Below are positions 45,666-53,984 of a DNA stretch of 64,000 nucleotides, one piece after another (the first letter of the stretch is position 1; every line of letters begins with the position of its first letter). The notes under the pieces are model-generated. The model was not told the origin of the DNA. It saw nothing but the letters and a program-made list of their open reading frames with translations, and did no database searches. Made by a program: the position numbers and the translations under genes. Origin of the DNA: an uncultured Bacteroidia bacterium (GTDB lineage: Bacteria > Bacteroidota > Bacteroidia > Bacteroidales > F082); the NCBI GenBank assembly GCA_902774295.1, contig CACYHP010000001.1, positions 434,001 to 498,000 of the forward strand, given 5' to 3'.

Positions 45666-46061
45666 TCATTTTGGATTTCCATTGAATAAGATTTGTTCCC
45701 CATAGATGAAATCAGGGTTGTCGAGGACTTCCTCGCTGATGTAAGTGATCCTGCAATTGATATCCTTTGTCGGGATTCCCTTTTCGTTGTACAATGTCAC
45801 GATTACATTAGGCAGATATGGCAATACCTGATTGGGTGATGTTTGCTCGTGTTTTTTGAGAGCATCCACAATGTCCTGCCAGGTGATGTTGACCACTGCG
45901 CAAACGTTGAACGTAAATCCAGGGCAGACCTTGAGTTTTCCGTTTTCGTACGTAGCGCCGGCTCTGCCGTGCAAACGGATATTAACTGCCTGTGCTTCAT
46001 TTGTACTGCAGCTGAACAATGCTGCACACAGAATGGCAAATACTAAAAGAATCTTTTTCAT
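45666..46061 (-). CDS. Small secreted lipoprotein-like protein
   Basis: 131 residues. Signal sequence MKKILLVFAILCAALFSCS has a lipobox-like LFSC. The following VNIRLHGRAGATYENGKLKVCPGFTFNVCAVV aligns by eye with the next gene's VKVKGYGGVTVQRGTTVKVCPNQ...DDCATL: an N-terminal beta segment with KVCP and a second Cys. The two are tandem paralogues 12 bases apart. Function unknown. Confidence 0.6.
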   Translation of the reverse strand: MKKILLVFAILCAALFSCSTNEAQAVNIRLHGRAGATYENGKLKVCPGFTFNVCAVVNITWQDIVDALKKHEQTSPNQVLPYLPNVIVTLYNEKGIPTKDINCRITYISEEVLDNPDFIYGEQILFNGNPK

Positions 46062-46073
46062 GACAATACAGTT

Positions 46074-46406
46074 TTATTTCTTTTCTTTTGCAATGATAAT
46101 AAGCTCACCACCTTGCACTTCCTTCTGCTTCAAAATCTCCGGATTGGCGATGACGAGAGTGTATTTCTGCAGGAGTTCATCAACTTCCATCTTGCTGAAA
46201 GCAGTTTTGATGTCCTTGATTTCGCCGCCTGAGATTGTAAGTGTGGCGCAGTCATCTTTCGACTGGTTAGGGCAGACCTTAACTGTTGTGCCTCTTTGGA
46301 CGGTGACGCCGCCATAACCTTTGACTTTTACTTCAAGTGCTGATGCATCGAGTGTGATGCCGAATACAATTGCTAAAACTGATAATGTTGCGAATAACTT
46401 TTTCAT
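46074..46406 (-). CDS. Small secreted protein, paralogue of preceding gene
   Basis: 110 residues with signal peptide ending DASA. The mature part holds KVKGYGGVTVQRGTTVKVCP and a second Cys (DDCATL), as in the gene at 45666. Probably in one transcript with it. No known family recognised. Confidence 0.6.
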   Translation of the reverse strand: MKKLFATLSVLAIVFGITLDASALEVKVKGYGGVTVQRGTTVKVCPNQSKDDCATLTISGGEIKDIKTAFSKMEVDELLQKYTLVIANPEILKQKEVQGGELIIIAKEKK

Positions 46407-46420
46407 AATTATTTCTTTTT

Positions 46421-46489
46421 AAATGGTTAATTTTAATGATTGATTTTAAATGGTTAATTTTAATGATTGATTTTAAATGGTTAATTTTT
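46421..46489 (+). repeat. 27-bp tandem repeat
   Basis: About 2.5 copies of a unit containing AAATGGTTAATTTTAATGAT followed by TGATTTT, upstream of the secreted protein gene at 46406. Confidence 0.85.
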
Positions 46490-46569
46490 TTGTTGTCAAG
46501 ACCTCCATTTATCATGGAAGTCAGAATCAGAGGAATTTGTTTTTTCCAATTATCCAAATTGTTTCCATA

Positions 46570-46914
46570 TTAATTAATTATAAATTGTCCTTGATAAGTT
46601 CCATCAATTGTTTTAATGGTGATCACATAACATCCAGGCGACGTAATTCTAATTTCCACGTTGTCCGGAGTGGTAGGGCAGTAAGCTGAAGTCACATAAA
46701 CTCCAGTGGTTGTCTCGATTATGATGTCGGCATCTCCACAATCTGAGTTAAATACTATCGAAATAGTGTTGTTGTTATTAATCTCAACACTAATGTCGAT
46801 TGATCTGGCTTCACCGCAATCATTTGTTTTTTTGATCTGAATCGGAATACCTCCGATAGCGAATTGTTGTGCGAACAACAAACCGAAGAACAGGATGAAC
46901 ATTAATTTTTTCAT
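46570..46914 (-). CDS. Small secreted protein, DUF3244-like
   Basis: 114 residues with a signal peptide (about 1-20). The mature region is a single beta-sandwich-like unit: IDISVEINNNNTISIVFNSD then DIIIETTTGVYV and a final GCYVITIKTIDGTYQGQFII. This resembles the DUF3244 family of small Bacteroidetes secreted proteins often encoded near TPR-type regulators; such a regulator lies divergently at 47159. Function unknown. Confidence 0.62.
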   Translation of the reverse strand: MKKLMFILFFGLLFAQQFAIGGIPIQIKKTNDCGEARSIDISVEINNNNTISIVFNSDCGDADIIIETTTGVYVTSAYCPTTPDNVEIRITSPGCYVITIKTIDGTYQGQFIIN

Positions 46915-46968
46915 AGGTCTTTTTTTTTAGTTGTTAAACGTTTGTGATTTGACTTTGTATTTCGATTG

Positions 46969-46976
46969 CAAAAGTA
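46969..46976 (-). promoter_or_regulatory. Promoter of DUF3244-like gene
   Basis: TACTTTTG on the minus strand, 55 bases before the start codon. Confidence 0.55.
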
Positions 46977-47143
46977 TGTAAAAAAAATTTCGACTATTTC
47001 AAAATTGCTATTACAAGTTATTACACGTTTTTCGGCTTTCAGTTGAAAATACTGGGGTTTTGGCGATGTGGTTATGCGTATGATGAGGCGTAAACAAATG
47101 TAATAAAATTAATATTTTGCATAAATTATTAAGAAATTATTGC

Positions 47144-47151
47144 TATTTTTG
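47144..47151 (+). promoter_or_regulatory. Promoter-like box next to TPR gene start
   Basis: TATTTTTG only 8 bases before the ATG at 47159, so transcripts from it would have almost no leader. Confidence 0.4.
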
Positions 47152-47158
47152 CAATGTG

Positions 47159-48985
47159 ATGAAAAAATTTATCATAGGTTTGTTGTTTTTGCTGTGTTTG
47201 TGCCTCTGGACGCAATCTTGCAAACGTTTTTCACTCTATTCCGAAAAAGAAACCCCACTGTATTACTCGGTATTACAAAAAATAAGCGACACAATGATGT
47301 GTTGCCCGGATAATGCGCTTGATATGTTGATTAGTGTTTCCGACACTGTTGACGACCAAAATCTTTCCAAACCTATTTATTACGAGTATCAGATACTAAT
47401 TGCCGAGGCACTTTATAAAAACAATCTGTTACAGACCAATTATTCTGATGTGGTTGACGCAGCTAAGTATTACGACAGTCTTGCGGCAATGTATTCCCAT
47501 AATACTGATGTGCTTTTACAAAAAGCGCGCGCACACTACTATAAAGCTGTCGGCGAAACTGAAACAAACAAGATTAAAACCGCCTGCAATGATTATATTG
47601 TCTCTTTGAAAACCCTCGACCAAATCAAGCGCAAGGACAGAAATTATGAGATTGAATATTTCAACGGATTGACATACAACAGATTAGCAAGGATTTATTT
47701 TGAATTTACCAATGATATAGCTTTAAAAATATACGACAAAGCCAATGAAAGCTTCATAAAATGTCATGCAGGTTTTTCTTTGGCCCTCAATTACAACAGC
47801 ATAGCAAAGTTATTATCATCCGAGAACAGATATGAGGAATCCGAGAGATATCTGGCAATGGCTGATTCGTTGCTAAACCTGAACACGACCGATGATAATT
47901 TGGCTGTAAAAAAGCTCAAGGAAGGCATAGCGATGACAAGGGCAATCAATATGAGCGACTCGGAAAGCAGGTATTACGAGGCTCTTGGCATCATGAAAGA
48001 ACTTTATAATAATTCGAATGACGAAAACAATAGAATTATCAGAAGCGCCGCTCTTGCCGAGATGTATTATCAAAACAATATTATGGATTCGGCCTTGTAT
48101 TATTACGAGATGGCCTTTGATAACAATCATCCAGCAAAGATGACGATAGCTGGCCGTATTGTTGATATATGTAGAATCACAAACAACACCTCTCTGATGG
48201 CCAATTACGCCCAGTACCTTGCCGAAGAAACGCATAAAGAGCTTGAGATTACACCGCTGAAAGCAGAACTTATTGCCATGTATGAGCAATATGAGGCAGA
48301 TAAACACAGGGAAGAAATCAGAAATCTGTGGCTGAAAATCATTGGTGTCCTGATAGTGCTTATTATCGCACTTGTGGCTGTGTTTTATGTGGTTTCAATC
48401 ATCCGAAAAAGAAAACATCTGATTGAAATCAACAGAAAAGACTGGTATATCGGGACTCTTCATGGTAAAATTAAAAAGACAAAAGTTGAAAACGAAAAAG
48501 CGAAAGAAAGCATCAAATCGCTGGAAGACCAACTGGAAAATCAACCGGTAGGGCAGAAAGCCGATACGTCATTTGAGCCGGTCTCGTTTGAGGAGAAAAT
48601 GCGGATAATTAAGACCGACGAGTTGTGTAAAAAGCTTATCGCGATATCACAAATGAACATTAAAACGACCGTGCAATATGACGAACTGGTGCTAAGCAAC
48701 GAGGAGTTTAATTATCTTATAAACCTGTTTGACAAAGAGTTGGATGGTGAAGTGCATGCGCTTATAAGAAAAAATTCACGTCTGAAAAGCTTCGATGAAT
48801 TGGTGTTGTGTCTTACGTTGCTGGGCTTGGATAACAAGCACATTGCCGCGGTCACAGGCAGCTCATATCACAACGTCTTCGTGCATTCACAGAAGTGCTT
48901 GAAAACACTGGGAGAGGACGACGATTTATATCATGTTATGGAATCATTAATGAGTCAGCACCAATTCGCTCCATCTCGCGGTTAA
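47159..48985 (+). CDS. TPR-containing membrane regulator with C-terminal HTH-like region
   Basis: About 608 residues from the ATG at 47159. An N-terminal signal/lipobox-like segment (LLFLLCLCLWTQSC) is followed by TPR-like helices over residues 50-380. A membrane helix (near 395-418, IIGVLIVLIIALVAVFYVV), a coiled coil near 440-475 and a C-terminal region LTLLGLDNKHIAAVTGSSYHNVFVHSQKCLKTLG follow. The last part resembles the LuxR/SigJ-like HTH ends of Bacteroidetes TPR regulators. It probably senses an outside signal and controls the neighbouring secreted-protein genes. The 3' end overlaps the convergent gene by 50 bases. Confidence 0.75.
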   Translation: MKKFIIGLLFLLCLCLWTQSCKRFSLYSEKETPLYYSVLQKISDTMMCCPDNALDMLISVSDTVDDQNLSKPIYYEYQILIAEALYKNNLLQTNYSDVVDAAKYYDSLAAMYSHNTDVLLQKARAHYYKAVGETETNKIKTACNDYIVSLKTLDQIKRKDRNYEIEYFNGLTYNRLARIYFEFTNDIALKIYDKANESFIKCHAGFSLALNYNSIAKLLSSENRYEESERYLAMADSLLNLNTTDDNLAVKKLKEGIAMTRAINMSDSESRYYEALGIMKELYNNSNDENNRIIRSAALAEMYYQNNIMDSALYYYEMAFDNNHPAKMTIAGRIVDICRITNNTSLMANYAQYLAEETHKELEITPLKAELIAMYEQYEADKHREEIRNLWLKIIGVLIVLIIALVAVFYVVSIIRKRKHLIEINRKDWYIGTLHGKIKKTKVENEKAKESIKSLEDQLENQPVGQKADTSFEPVSFEEKMRIIKTDELCKKLIAISQMNIKTTVQYDELVLSNEEFNYLINLFDKELDGEVHALIRKNSRLKSFDELVLCLTLLGLDNKHIAAVTGSSYHNVFVHSQKCLKTLGEDDDLYHVMESLMSQHQFAPSRG

Positions 48986-49541
48986 ACTTCTTGCGGTTTC
49001 GCTGCAGCTTTCGCTTGAAACGCTCTCTTTTATTATACCTGTTGTAAATCACTGAGATGGGGTTTAACACGTTCGCCGGAGGCTCCCTGACAGGCTTCTT
49101 GTAAATAAACTGCTCGTCAGTCGGTTTTGATACGCCGGGCACAAAGACTCTTCTCGACGGCATTTTCGTGATGTCTTTTATGAAATCTTCATAAAGAGGG
49201 TAGGGATATATCTCCACTGAATCAAGCATGATATCTCTTCTTATCAGCCTGATTATCAATTCTTTATCCAGAAACTCGTCTTCTGAAACAGGCACTCTCT
49301 GTCTTTCAAAGCCTACGCAGCTAACCCAAAGAGTGTCAATCACTTTCGATTTAATCAGAAACCATCCCTCCTGATTGGTAATCGTTCCATAATGCGATAA
49401 CTCGCTGACAATGTTGACGTTAGGAATCGCCGTCAGGCTGTCGTCCGAAAAAATCCTTCCTTTCAGCAGAAAACAATCCTCCTGTGCCTTGATTTCAAAC
49501 GCACAAAGAACCAAAATCAGCAATAGGAAGAAGTTTTTCAT
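48936..49541 (-). CDS. Secreted carboxypeptidase-regulatory-like domain protein
   Basis: 201 residues, signal peptide ending FEIKAQ. Residues 25-100 match the CarboxypepD_reg-like (Ig-like) domain: LLKGRIFSDDSLTAIPNVNIV, TITNQEGWFLIKS and VSCVGFERQRV. The C-terminal 60 residues are strongly basic (RERFKRKLQRNRKKFNREM). Such proteins are common secreted products in Bacteroidetes; role unknown. Confidence 0.72.
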   Translation of the reverse strand: MKNFFLLLILVLCAFEIKAQEDCFLLKGRIFSDDSLTAIPNVNIVSELSHYGTITNQEGWFLIKSKVIDTLWVSCVGFERQRVPVSEDEFLDKELIIRLIRRDIMLDSVEIYPYPLYEDFIKDITKMPSRRVFVPGVSKPTDEQFIYKKPVREPPANVLNPISVIYNRYNKRERFKRKLQRNRKKFNREMERIGADSLMIP

Positions 49542-49576
49542 GCAAGGATAACGATGTAATTATTGATTTATTATAT

Positions 49577-49819
49577 CTCTCGCAGATTTCGCAGATTACA
49601 CAGATAATTCTTCCGAAATATTTATCTCCCAGATGCTCGCTAAAGCGAGCTGCAGATTTCGCAGATATGGTATGATCAGCGGCACCAGAGTCTTTAAAGT
49701 ACCTTATGACCTTAAAGCCTCTAATGCCGCCACTATCTGTGTAATCTGTTCGCTTTAGCGAACTAAATCCATGTGGAAGAACAGAAAAATTTCTGCGTTT
49801 TCTGCGATATCTGCGAGAG
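49577..49819 (+). repeat. Family E element, copy E1 (CGCAGATTA units)
   Basis: Left arm CTCTCGCAGATTTCGCAGAT... with inner hairpin GCTCGCTAAAGCGAGC; right arm ...TCTGCGATATCTGCGAGAG with inner hairpin TTCGCTTTAGCGAA. Inverted arms with about 60 bases between, no gene inside. It fills the 286-base gap before fba. Confidence 0.88.
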
Positions 49820-49827
49820 ATTAATGA

Positions 49828-50832
49828 TTATTCAGCAAGTTTGTTATTGCTTCCTAATACATTGATAATCTTGTGCATATAAAGTTCTTTCATGTGATCA
49901 CGAGCTGGTCCGAGGTACTTACGAGGGTCGAACTCTGCCGGCTTCTCGGCGAGGGTCTTACGGATTGCTGCTGTCATGGCGAGACGGCTGTCGGAGTCGA
50001 TGTTGATCTTGCATACTGCCGACTTGGCTGCCTTGCGGAGCTGTTCCTCAGGGATGCCTACGGCTGCCTTCAGAGCGCCACCGTATTTATTAATGGTGTC
50101 GACGTCTTCCTGTGGCACCGATGATGAGCCGTGAAGCACGATAGGGAAGCCAGGGAGCTCCTTCTCAACAGCCTCAAGCACGTCGAAAGCGAGTGGAGGA
50201 GGCAACAGACGGCCTGTCTTCGGGTCGACGGTGCACTGCTCAGGAGTGAATTTGTATGCTCCGTGTGATGTGCCGATGGAGATTGCGAGCGAGTCGACGC
50301 CGGTCTTGGTCACGAAATCGACCACTTCCTCAGGTTTGGTGTAGTGGCTGACCTCTGCGGAGACCTCGTCTTCCACGCCAGCGAGAACGCCGAGTTCGCC
50401 TTCCACGGTGACGTCATACTGATGAGCGTAGTCGACGACTTTGCGTGTGAGAGCCACGTTCTCGTCGTATGGGAGTGCCGAGCCGTCGATCATCACCGAT
50501 GAGAATCCCATCTCGATGCAGTTCTTGCAGAGCTCGAATGAGTCGCCGTGGTCGAGGTGAAGCACTATCTCAGGATGAGCGCAGCCGAGTTCTTTGGCGT
50601 ATGCCACAGCGCCTTCTGCCATAAAACGGAGCAGAGTCTGGTTTGCATAGTTGCGTGCGCCTTTGGAAATCTGAAGAATCACTGGTGATTTCGTCTCCAC
50701 TGCCGCCATGATGATGGCCTGCAGCTGTTCCATATTGTTGAAGTTGAAAGCCGGGATGGCATAGCCGCCGTTCACAGCTCTGGCAAACATCTCACGGGTG
50801 TTCACCAATCCTAAATCTTTGTAGTTAACCAT
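49828..50832 (-). CDS. fba: Class II fructose-bisphosphate aldolase
   Basis: 334 residues of the zinc-dependent class II aldolase family, which splits fructose 1,6-bisphosphate in glycolysis. Zinc ligands are in HLDHGDSFELCK near 92-103, in the E of EGELGVLAGVED and in VLHGSSSVPQED near 235. KINIDSDSRLAMTAAIRK near 275 binds phosphate. A -7 box TAATTTTG on the minus strand lies at 50863-50870, 31 bases upstream. Confidence 0.95.
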   Translation of the reverse strand: MVNYKDLGLVNTREMFARAVNGGYAIPAFNFNNMEQLQAIIMAAVETKSPVILQISKGARNYANQTLLRFMAEGAVAYAKELGCAHPEIVLHLDHGDSFELCKNCIEMGFSSVMIDGSALPYDENVALTRKVVDYAHQYDVTVEGELGVLAGVEDEVSAEVSHYTKPEEVVDFVTKTGVDSLAISIGTSHGAYKFTPEQCTVDPKTGRLLPPPLAFDVLEAVEKELPGFPIVLHGSSSVPQEDVDTINKYGGALKAAVGIPEEQLRKAAKSAVCKINIDSDSRLAMTAAIRKTLAEKPAEFDPRKYLGPARDHMKELYMHKIINVLGSNNKLAE

Positions 50833-50862
50833 AATATGAAGTTTTTAATAATTTTCTATCTG

Positions 50863-50870
50863 CAAAATTA
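50863..50870 (-). promoter_or_regulatory. Promoter of fba
   Basis: TAATTTTG -7 box on the minus strand. Confidence 0.55.
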
Positions 50871-50930
50871 CAACTTTTCATTTATATCCACAATAATTTG
50901 ATAAAAAAGTTTATGCCTCACTCGATAATG

Positions 50931-50961
50931 AAAAAAGGTCGCAACCACCTGGTCACGACCT
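50931..50961 (-). terminator. Terminator after the lipoprotein gene
   Basis: AGGTCG/CGACCT stem with a 14-base loop, followed on the minus strand by six T. Confidence 0.7.
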
Positions 50962-50985
50962 CTTTCATTTTTTCAATGATTGCTA

Positions 50986-51612
50986 TTATTTAGCGCAATA
51001 AACGGCTGGGTCTAAATCCCAAATCCAGCAGAATAATTCGCAAAGCAGTACTCCGCCCCCATCCGAGCCACCGTTTCCGCCAAAGTCAACAGTTGTCAAT
51101 TGTGCGTTGCCAGCCTCATTGAGGGTGATAGCCACGGTAGGGCTTTTGGCGCACCATGCTGCCACTTCGTCGGCGTTTTCTGCTGGGATGACTTCGTCAA
51201 AGTCGTTGCCCCAAGCCTCGTATGCCTCTGTGCCGTCTGCCAGTTTGGCAATGTATGATGCCGCTGTCTTTATTTGCAGCTGATAATCGCCTTCTGCGAT
51301 GGAAGCCTTCGGGGTGAGCTTGGCCCATACGCCCTCGGTGAGTGGCAAGCTGTTGGCTGTCAATGGTTTGTTCCAAACGGTGCTGGTCATGATTTCTTTC
51401 TGTTTGGCACCGGCTGCATCGATATAATTGATTTCAATGTCAGCCACGTTGAGCACGTCGGGGCTCACCTCGACGTAGTATCTCATCGTCACTTCAGGTC
51501 TTTTCACGATGACATCGTTTGTGCTTTTGTCTTTTTTACATTGAGTGAGCAGAGTCACTGCGAGACCGCAAACCAGAAATGCGGCCAAGACGAATAAAAT
51601 GTTACGTTTCAT
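50986..51612 (-). CDS. Hypothetical lipoprotein
   Basis: 208 residues with a lipoprotein signal (FLVCGLAVTLLTQCKK). A predicted beta-rich domain spans 40-180. The C-terminus has a Gly-rich linker (FGGNGGSDGGG) followed by VLLCELFCWIWDLDP with two Cys. No family recognised. It lies in the same direction as the PBP/C13 protein genes but is separated by 68 bases. Confidence 0.6.
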   Translation of the reverse strand: MKRNILFVLAAFLVCGLAVTLLTQCKKDKSTNDVIVKRPEVTMRYYVEVSPDVLNVADIEINYIDAAGAKQKEIMTSTVWNKPLTANSLPLTEGVWAKLTPKASIAEGDYQLQIKTAASYIAKLADGTEAYEAWGNDFDEVIPAENADEVAAWCAKSPTVAITLNEAGNAQLTTVDFGGNGGSDGGGVLLCELFCWIWDLDPAVYCAK

Positions 51613-51680
51613 TTTTTTGATGTTTTAATTAATAAATAGTTGTTTAGTTAATAATGTAGTTTTTAATATTAAATTGTTGT

Positions 51681-53984
51681 TTATTCTTTTATAAAAAAGT
51701 CGCGTGTTTGTGCAGTGTATAAGTTGCCGAAGTTGGTGTGATTGAATATGCTTACGTGAGAACCGAGGGTGTGTTGTGCGCAGTAGATGTAGAGGTCGCG
51801 GTAAGTGCCGTATGGGTGGTTGGTGGCGTGGCCCACCAGGTTACGGCTGAAGCGGTCGCACATCCAGACGCCCAGCTCGTTGCTCCACGAGTCGGCGAAC
51901 GACTGTTCGTAAGGTCCTGCGGCGCATATTGCCAGCAGTCCCGGGATGCCTTCGAGGGCGCTGCCGATGTTTGACGAATAGCAAGGCTCCAGGCATACGA
52001 GCATCTGGCGGAAGCGTCCTTGTGAGGCTGCATCTGACAGGGTCTGCGCGAGGAGGCTGGCGGTCATGCCGCTGCCTGCTGGCTGGTCGCGCCATGCCAT
52101 CTCGTTGACGCCGGAGGTGGCTACGCTGCGTCCGTGTCCGCTCCAGAAGAGGAAGACGTTGTGTCCCTGGTCGCCAGGCAACACCACGGGAGTGTTGCTT
52201 GTGGGGGTGCCTTGTAATATGTTGACGATGTCCTGTGGCATGAGGTCGGCATTACGGTAGTCGATGACGGCGCCGTCACGCAGGTTAGGGCCTCCAGCGT
52301 CGGTGCGCACGGCACCGTAGTCGCTGTTTTCAGGCGCTGTCGCCACGTCGTCGGCCATGATAAGGATGATATGGTCGTCATCGTAGCCGCCAGCCTTCAG
52401 CATCTGATACACGCTGAGCACGTCGGCCTCATGACGGTAGTCGCTCCATCCATGGCTGCCCTGCACCAACACTGCGTATTGGTCGGTCATGGCAGGATAT
52501 GTGATGCTTGACGAGCCGCTGTATTGTGAGTCGAAGGTGGCATCGGCGTTGTTGACGAGCCAGTTCCATGAAGCTAATGCCTCGCTGGTCTGCGGGCCGC
52601 CAGTGGAGCTATAGTAGCTGTTATGCATAACATGTTCATCTTTGATGATCCAGTTGACGTATGTGGTGTTGAGTGCTGCGGTGTAGCAATCCTTGTCGAA
52701 CTGCACTGCGCCGCAAGCCCCTTTGAAGCCGATCAGCTTGCCACGTTCGAGGCTTGCCAGGTATAATTCCATGCCCATCTCGCTCCAAGCGGCGCCGTTG
52801 AGGATGTTGTCGGTGGTGGTGATGGCGATGATGGCGTCGTTCAGGTTACGGGTATAATGATGCTCCATATAGCTTGCCGCGAAGGCGGAGAGCAGCAGGG
52901 CATCGTAGAACTTGCATTCGGCGAACGTAGGCTTCACGCCGAAACGGCTTTCATAGCTCATCTCGAAGCCTGTGGTTGGGTCGGCATAAGGCGAAAAGCC
53001 TTGATATCCGCTGGTCAGCGCCACGCCACGCGGACCGAGGGAGGCGATGGCCTCATCGGTGACGTTCGACAAGGCGTAACAGACGGGAGCCCACGCCACG
53101 CGCAAGTAAGCCCCTTCTCCTATGTCTCCGGCAGGGTCGTCGGGGTCGATGCCCCAATGCTGGCTGCGCAGACGGGCAATCTGGTAGAGCTGTTCGATGT
53201 TTTCAGCTACGATAAAAGATGGTATGAAAAGCCCGTTAGGACCGTTGTCTATCTCGTCGTAATAGCGTTGCAGACGCTCGTAGAGCGATGTGTTCTGACT
53301 GTATTTCTCGCTTATGCTGAAGCTGATGCCCAGCTCGGTGGCCTGGAACGGCGCCCAGTCGAAGAAGGTCTGCCCGTAGATGTTGTCGGGCGTGAACAGG
53401 GCGGAGTGGGCGGCCATCTCGTTGATGACGTTGCCAGGATATTGCTGAATGAATGTGGCATAGAGACTCAGCGTCACCTCCGACAAAGAGATGTCGGTCT
53501 CGGTGAGTGACCACAGGAATGGACGCTGACCGTTGCCAGTGCTGGTGATGGCGAAACGGCGTATGAGCGACTCGCTGGTGGCGGTGGGCAATATCAGCGA
53601 CTTGCCTGTCCGCTGGCAATACGGTGCCAGACGGTTAGCGCGGTCGTTGTCGAAAGGACCGATGATGGCCATGACATCGTCGCGGGTTGACAGCGTCTCA
53701 CCCAATACGGCCATGTCCTCGCTGAGCTCGTCGTGCCATTCCAACTTCAACGAGATGCAGATGTTGTCGTGCAACTGCGCTTTATGTATATTCTGCAGCA
53801 TCCAGTCGGCGGTGCGTTGCAGTCGGGCATTCATGATGGGGTCGGAGAGGGGTGCCACCACAGCTACCGTCTTTTCAACCCATTGGCGAGTGTCCTGGTA
53901 GATGTATTCTTTTTTCTTGTGGCAGCTCGTCAGCAGTATGACCAGCAAGAATAATATTGCTCCGTAGCGGTTTATTCTACCCAT
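51681..53984 (-). CDS. Lipoprotein fusing periplasmic-binding-protein domain with legumain-like C13 protease
   Basis: 767 residues. ATG 53984 is preferred: it has a strong Shine-Dalgarno AGGAGG, rare here. A lipoprotein signal (LFLLVILLTSCHKK) is followed by a type 1 periplasmic-binding fold (about 30-430) with TVAVVAPLSDPIMNARLQ and AIIGPFDNDRANRLAPYC. The C-terminal 260 residues match peptidase family C13: YAVLVQGSHGWSDYRHEADV, YDDDHIILIMADD, FLFWSGHG with catalytic His near 617 and VCLEPCYSSN with catalytic Cys near 668. It may bind a ligand and cleave after Asn. The upstream gene overlaps by 13 bases. Confidence 0.82.
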   Translation of the reverse strand: MGRINRYGAILFLLVILLTSCHKKKEYIYQDTRQWVEKTVAVVAPLSDPIMNARLQRTADWMLQNIHKAQLHDNICISLKLEWHDELSEDMAVLGETLSTRDDVMAIIGPFDNDRANRLAPYCQRTGKSLILPTATSESLIRRFAITSTGNGQRPFLWSLTETDISLSEVTLSLYATFIQQYPGNVINEMAAHSALFTPDNIYGQTFFDWAPFQATELGISFSISEKYSQNTSLYERLQRYYDEIDNGPNGLFIPSFIVAENIEQLYQIARLRSQHWGIDPDDPAGDIGEGAYLRVAWAPVCYALSNVTDEAIASLGPRGVALTSGYQGFSPYADPTTGFEMSYESRFGVKPTFAECKFYDALLLSAFAASYMEHHYTRNLNDAIIAITTTDNILNGAAWSEMGMELYLASLERGKLIGFKGACGAVQFDKDCYTAALNTTYVNWIIKDEHVMHNSYYSSTGGPQTSEALASWNWLVNNADATFDSQYSGSSSITYPAMTDQYAVLVQGSHGWSDYRHEADVLSVYQMLKAGGYDDDHIILIMADDVATAPENSDYGAVRTDAGGPNLRDGAVIDYRNADLMPQDIVNILQGTPTSNTPVVLPGDQGHNVFLFWSGHGRSVATSGVNEMAWRDQPAGSGMTASLLAQTLSDAASQGRFRQMLVCLEPCYSSNIGSALEGIPGLLAICAAGPYEQSFADSWSNELGVWMCDRFSRNLVGHATNHPYGTYRDLYIYCAQHTLGSHVSIFNHTNFGNLYTAQTRDFFIKE

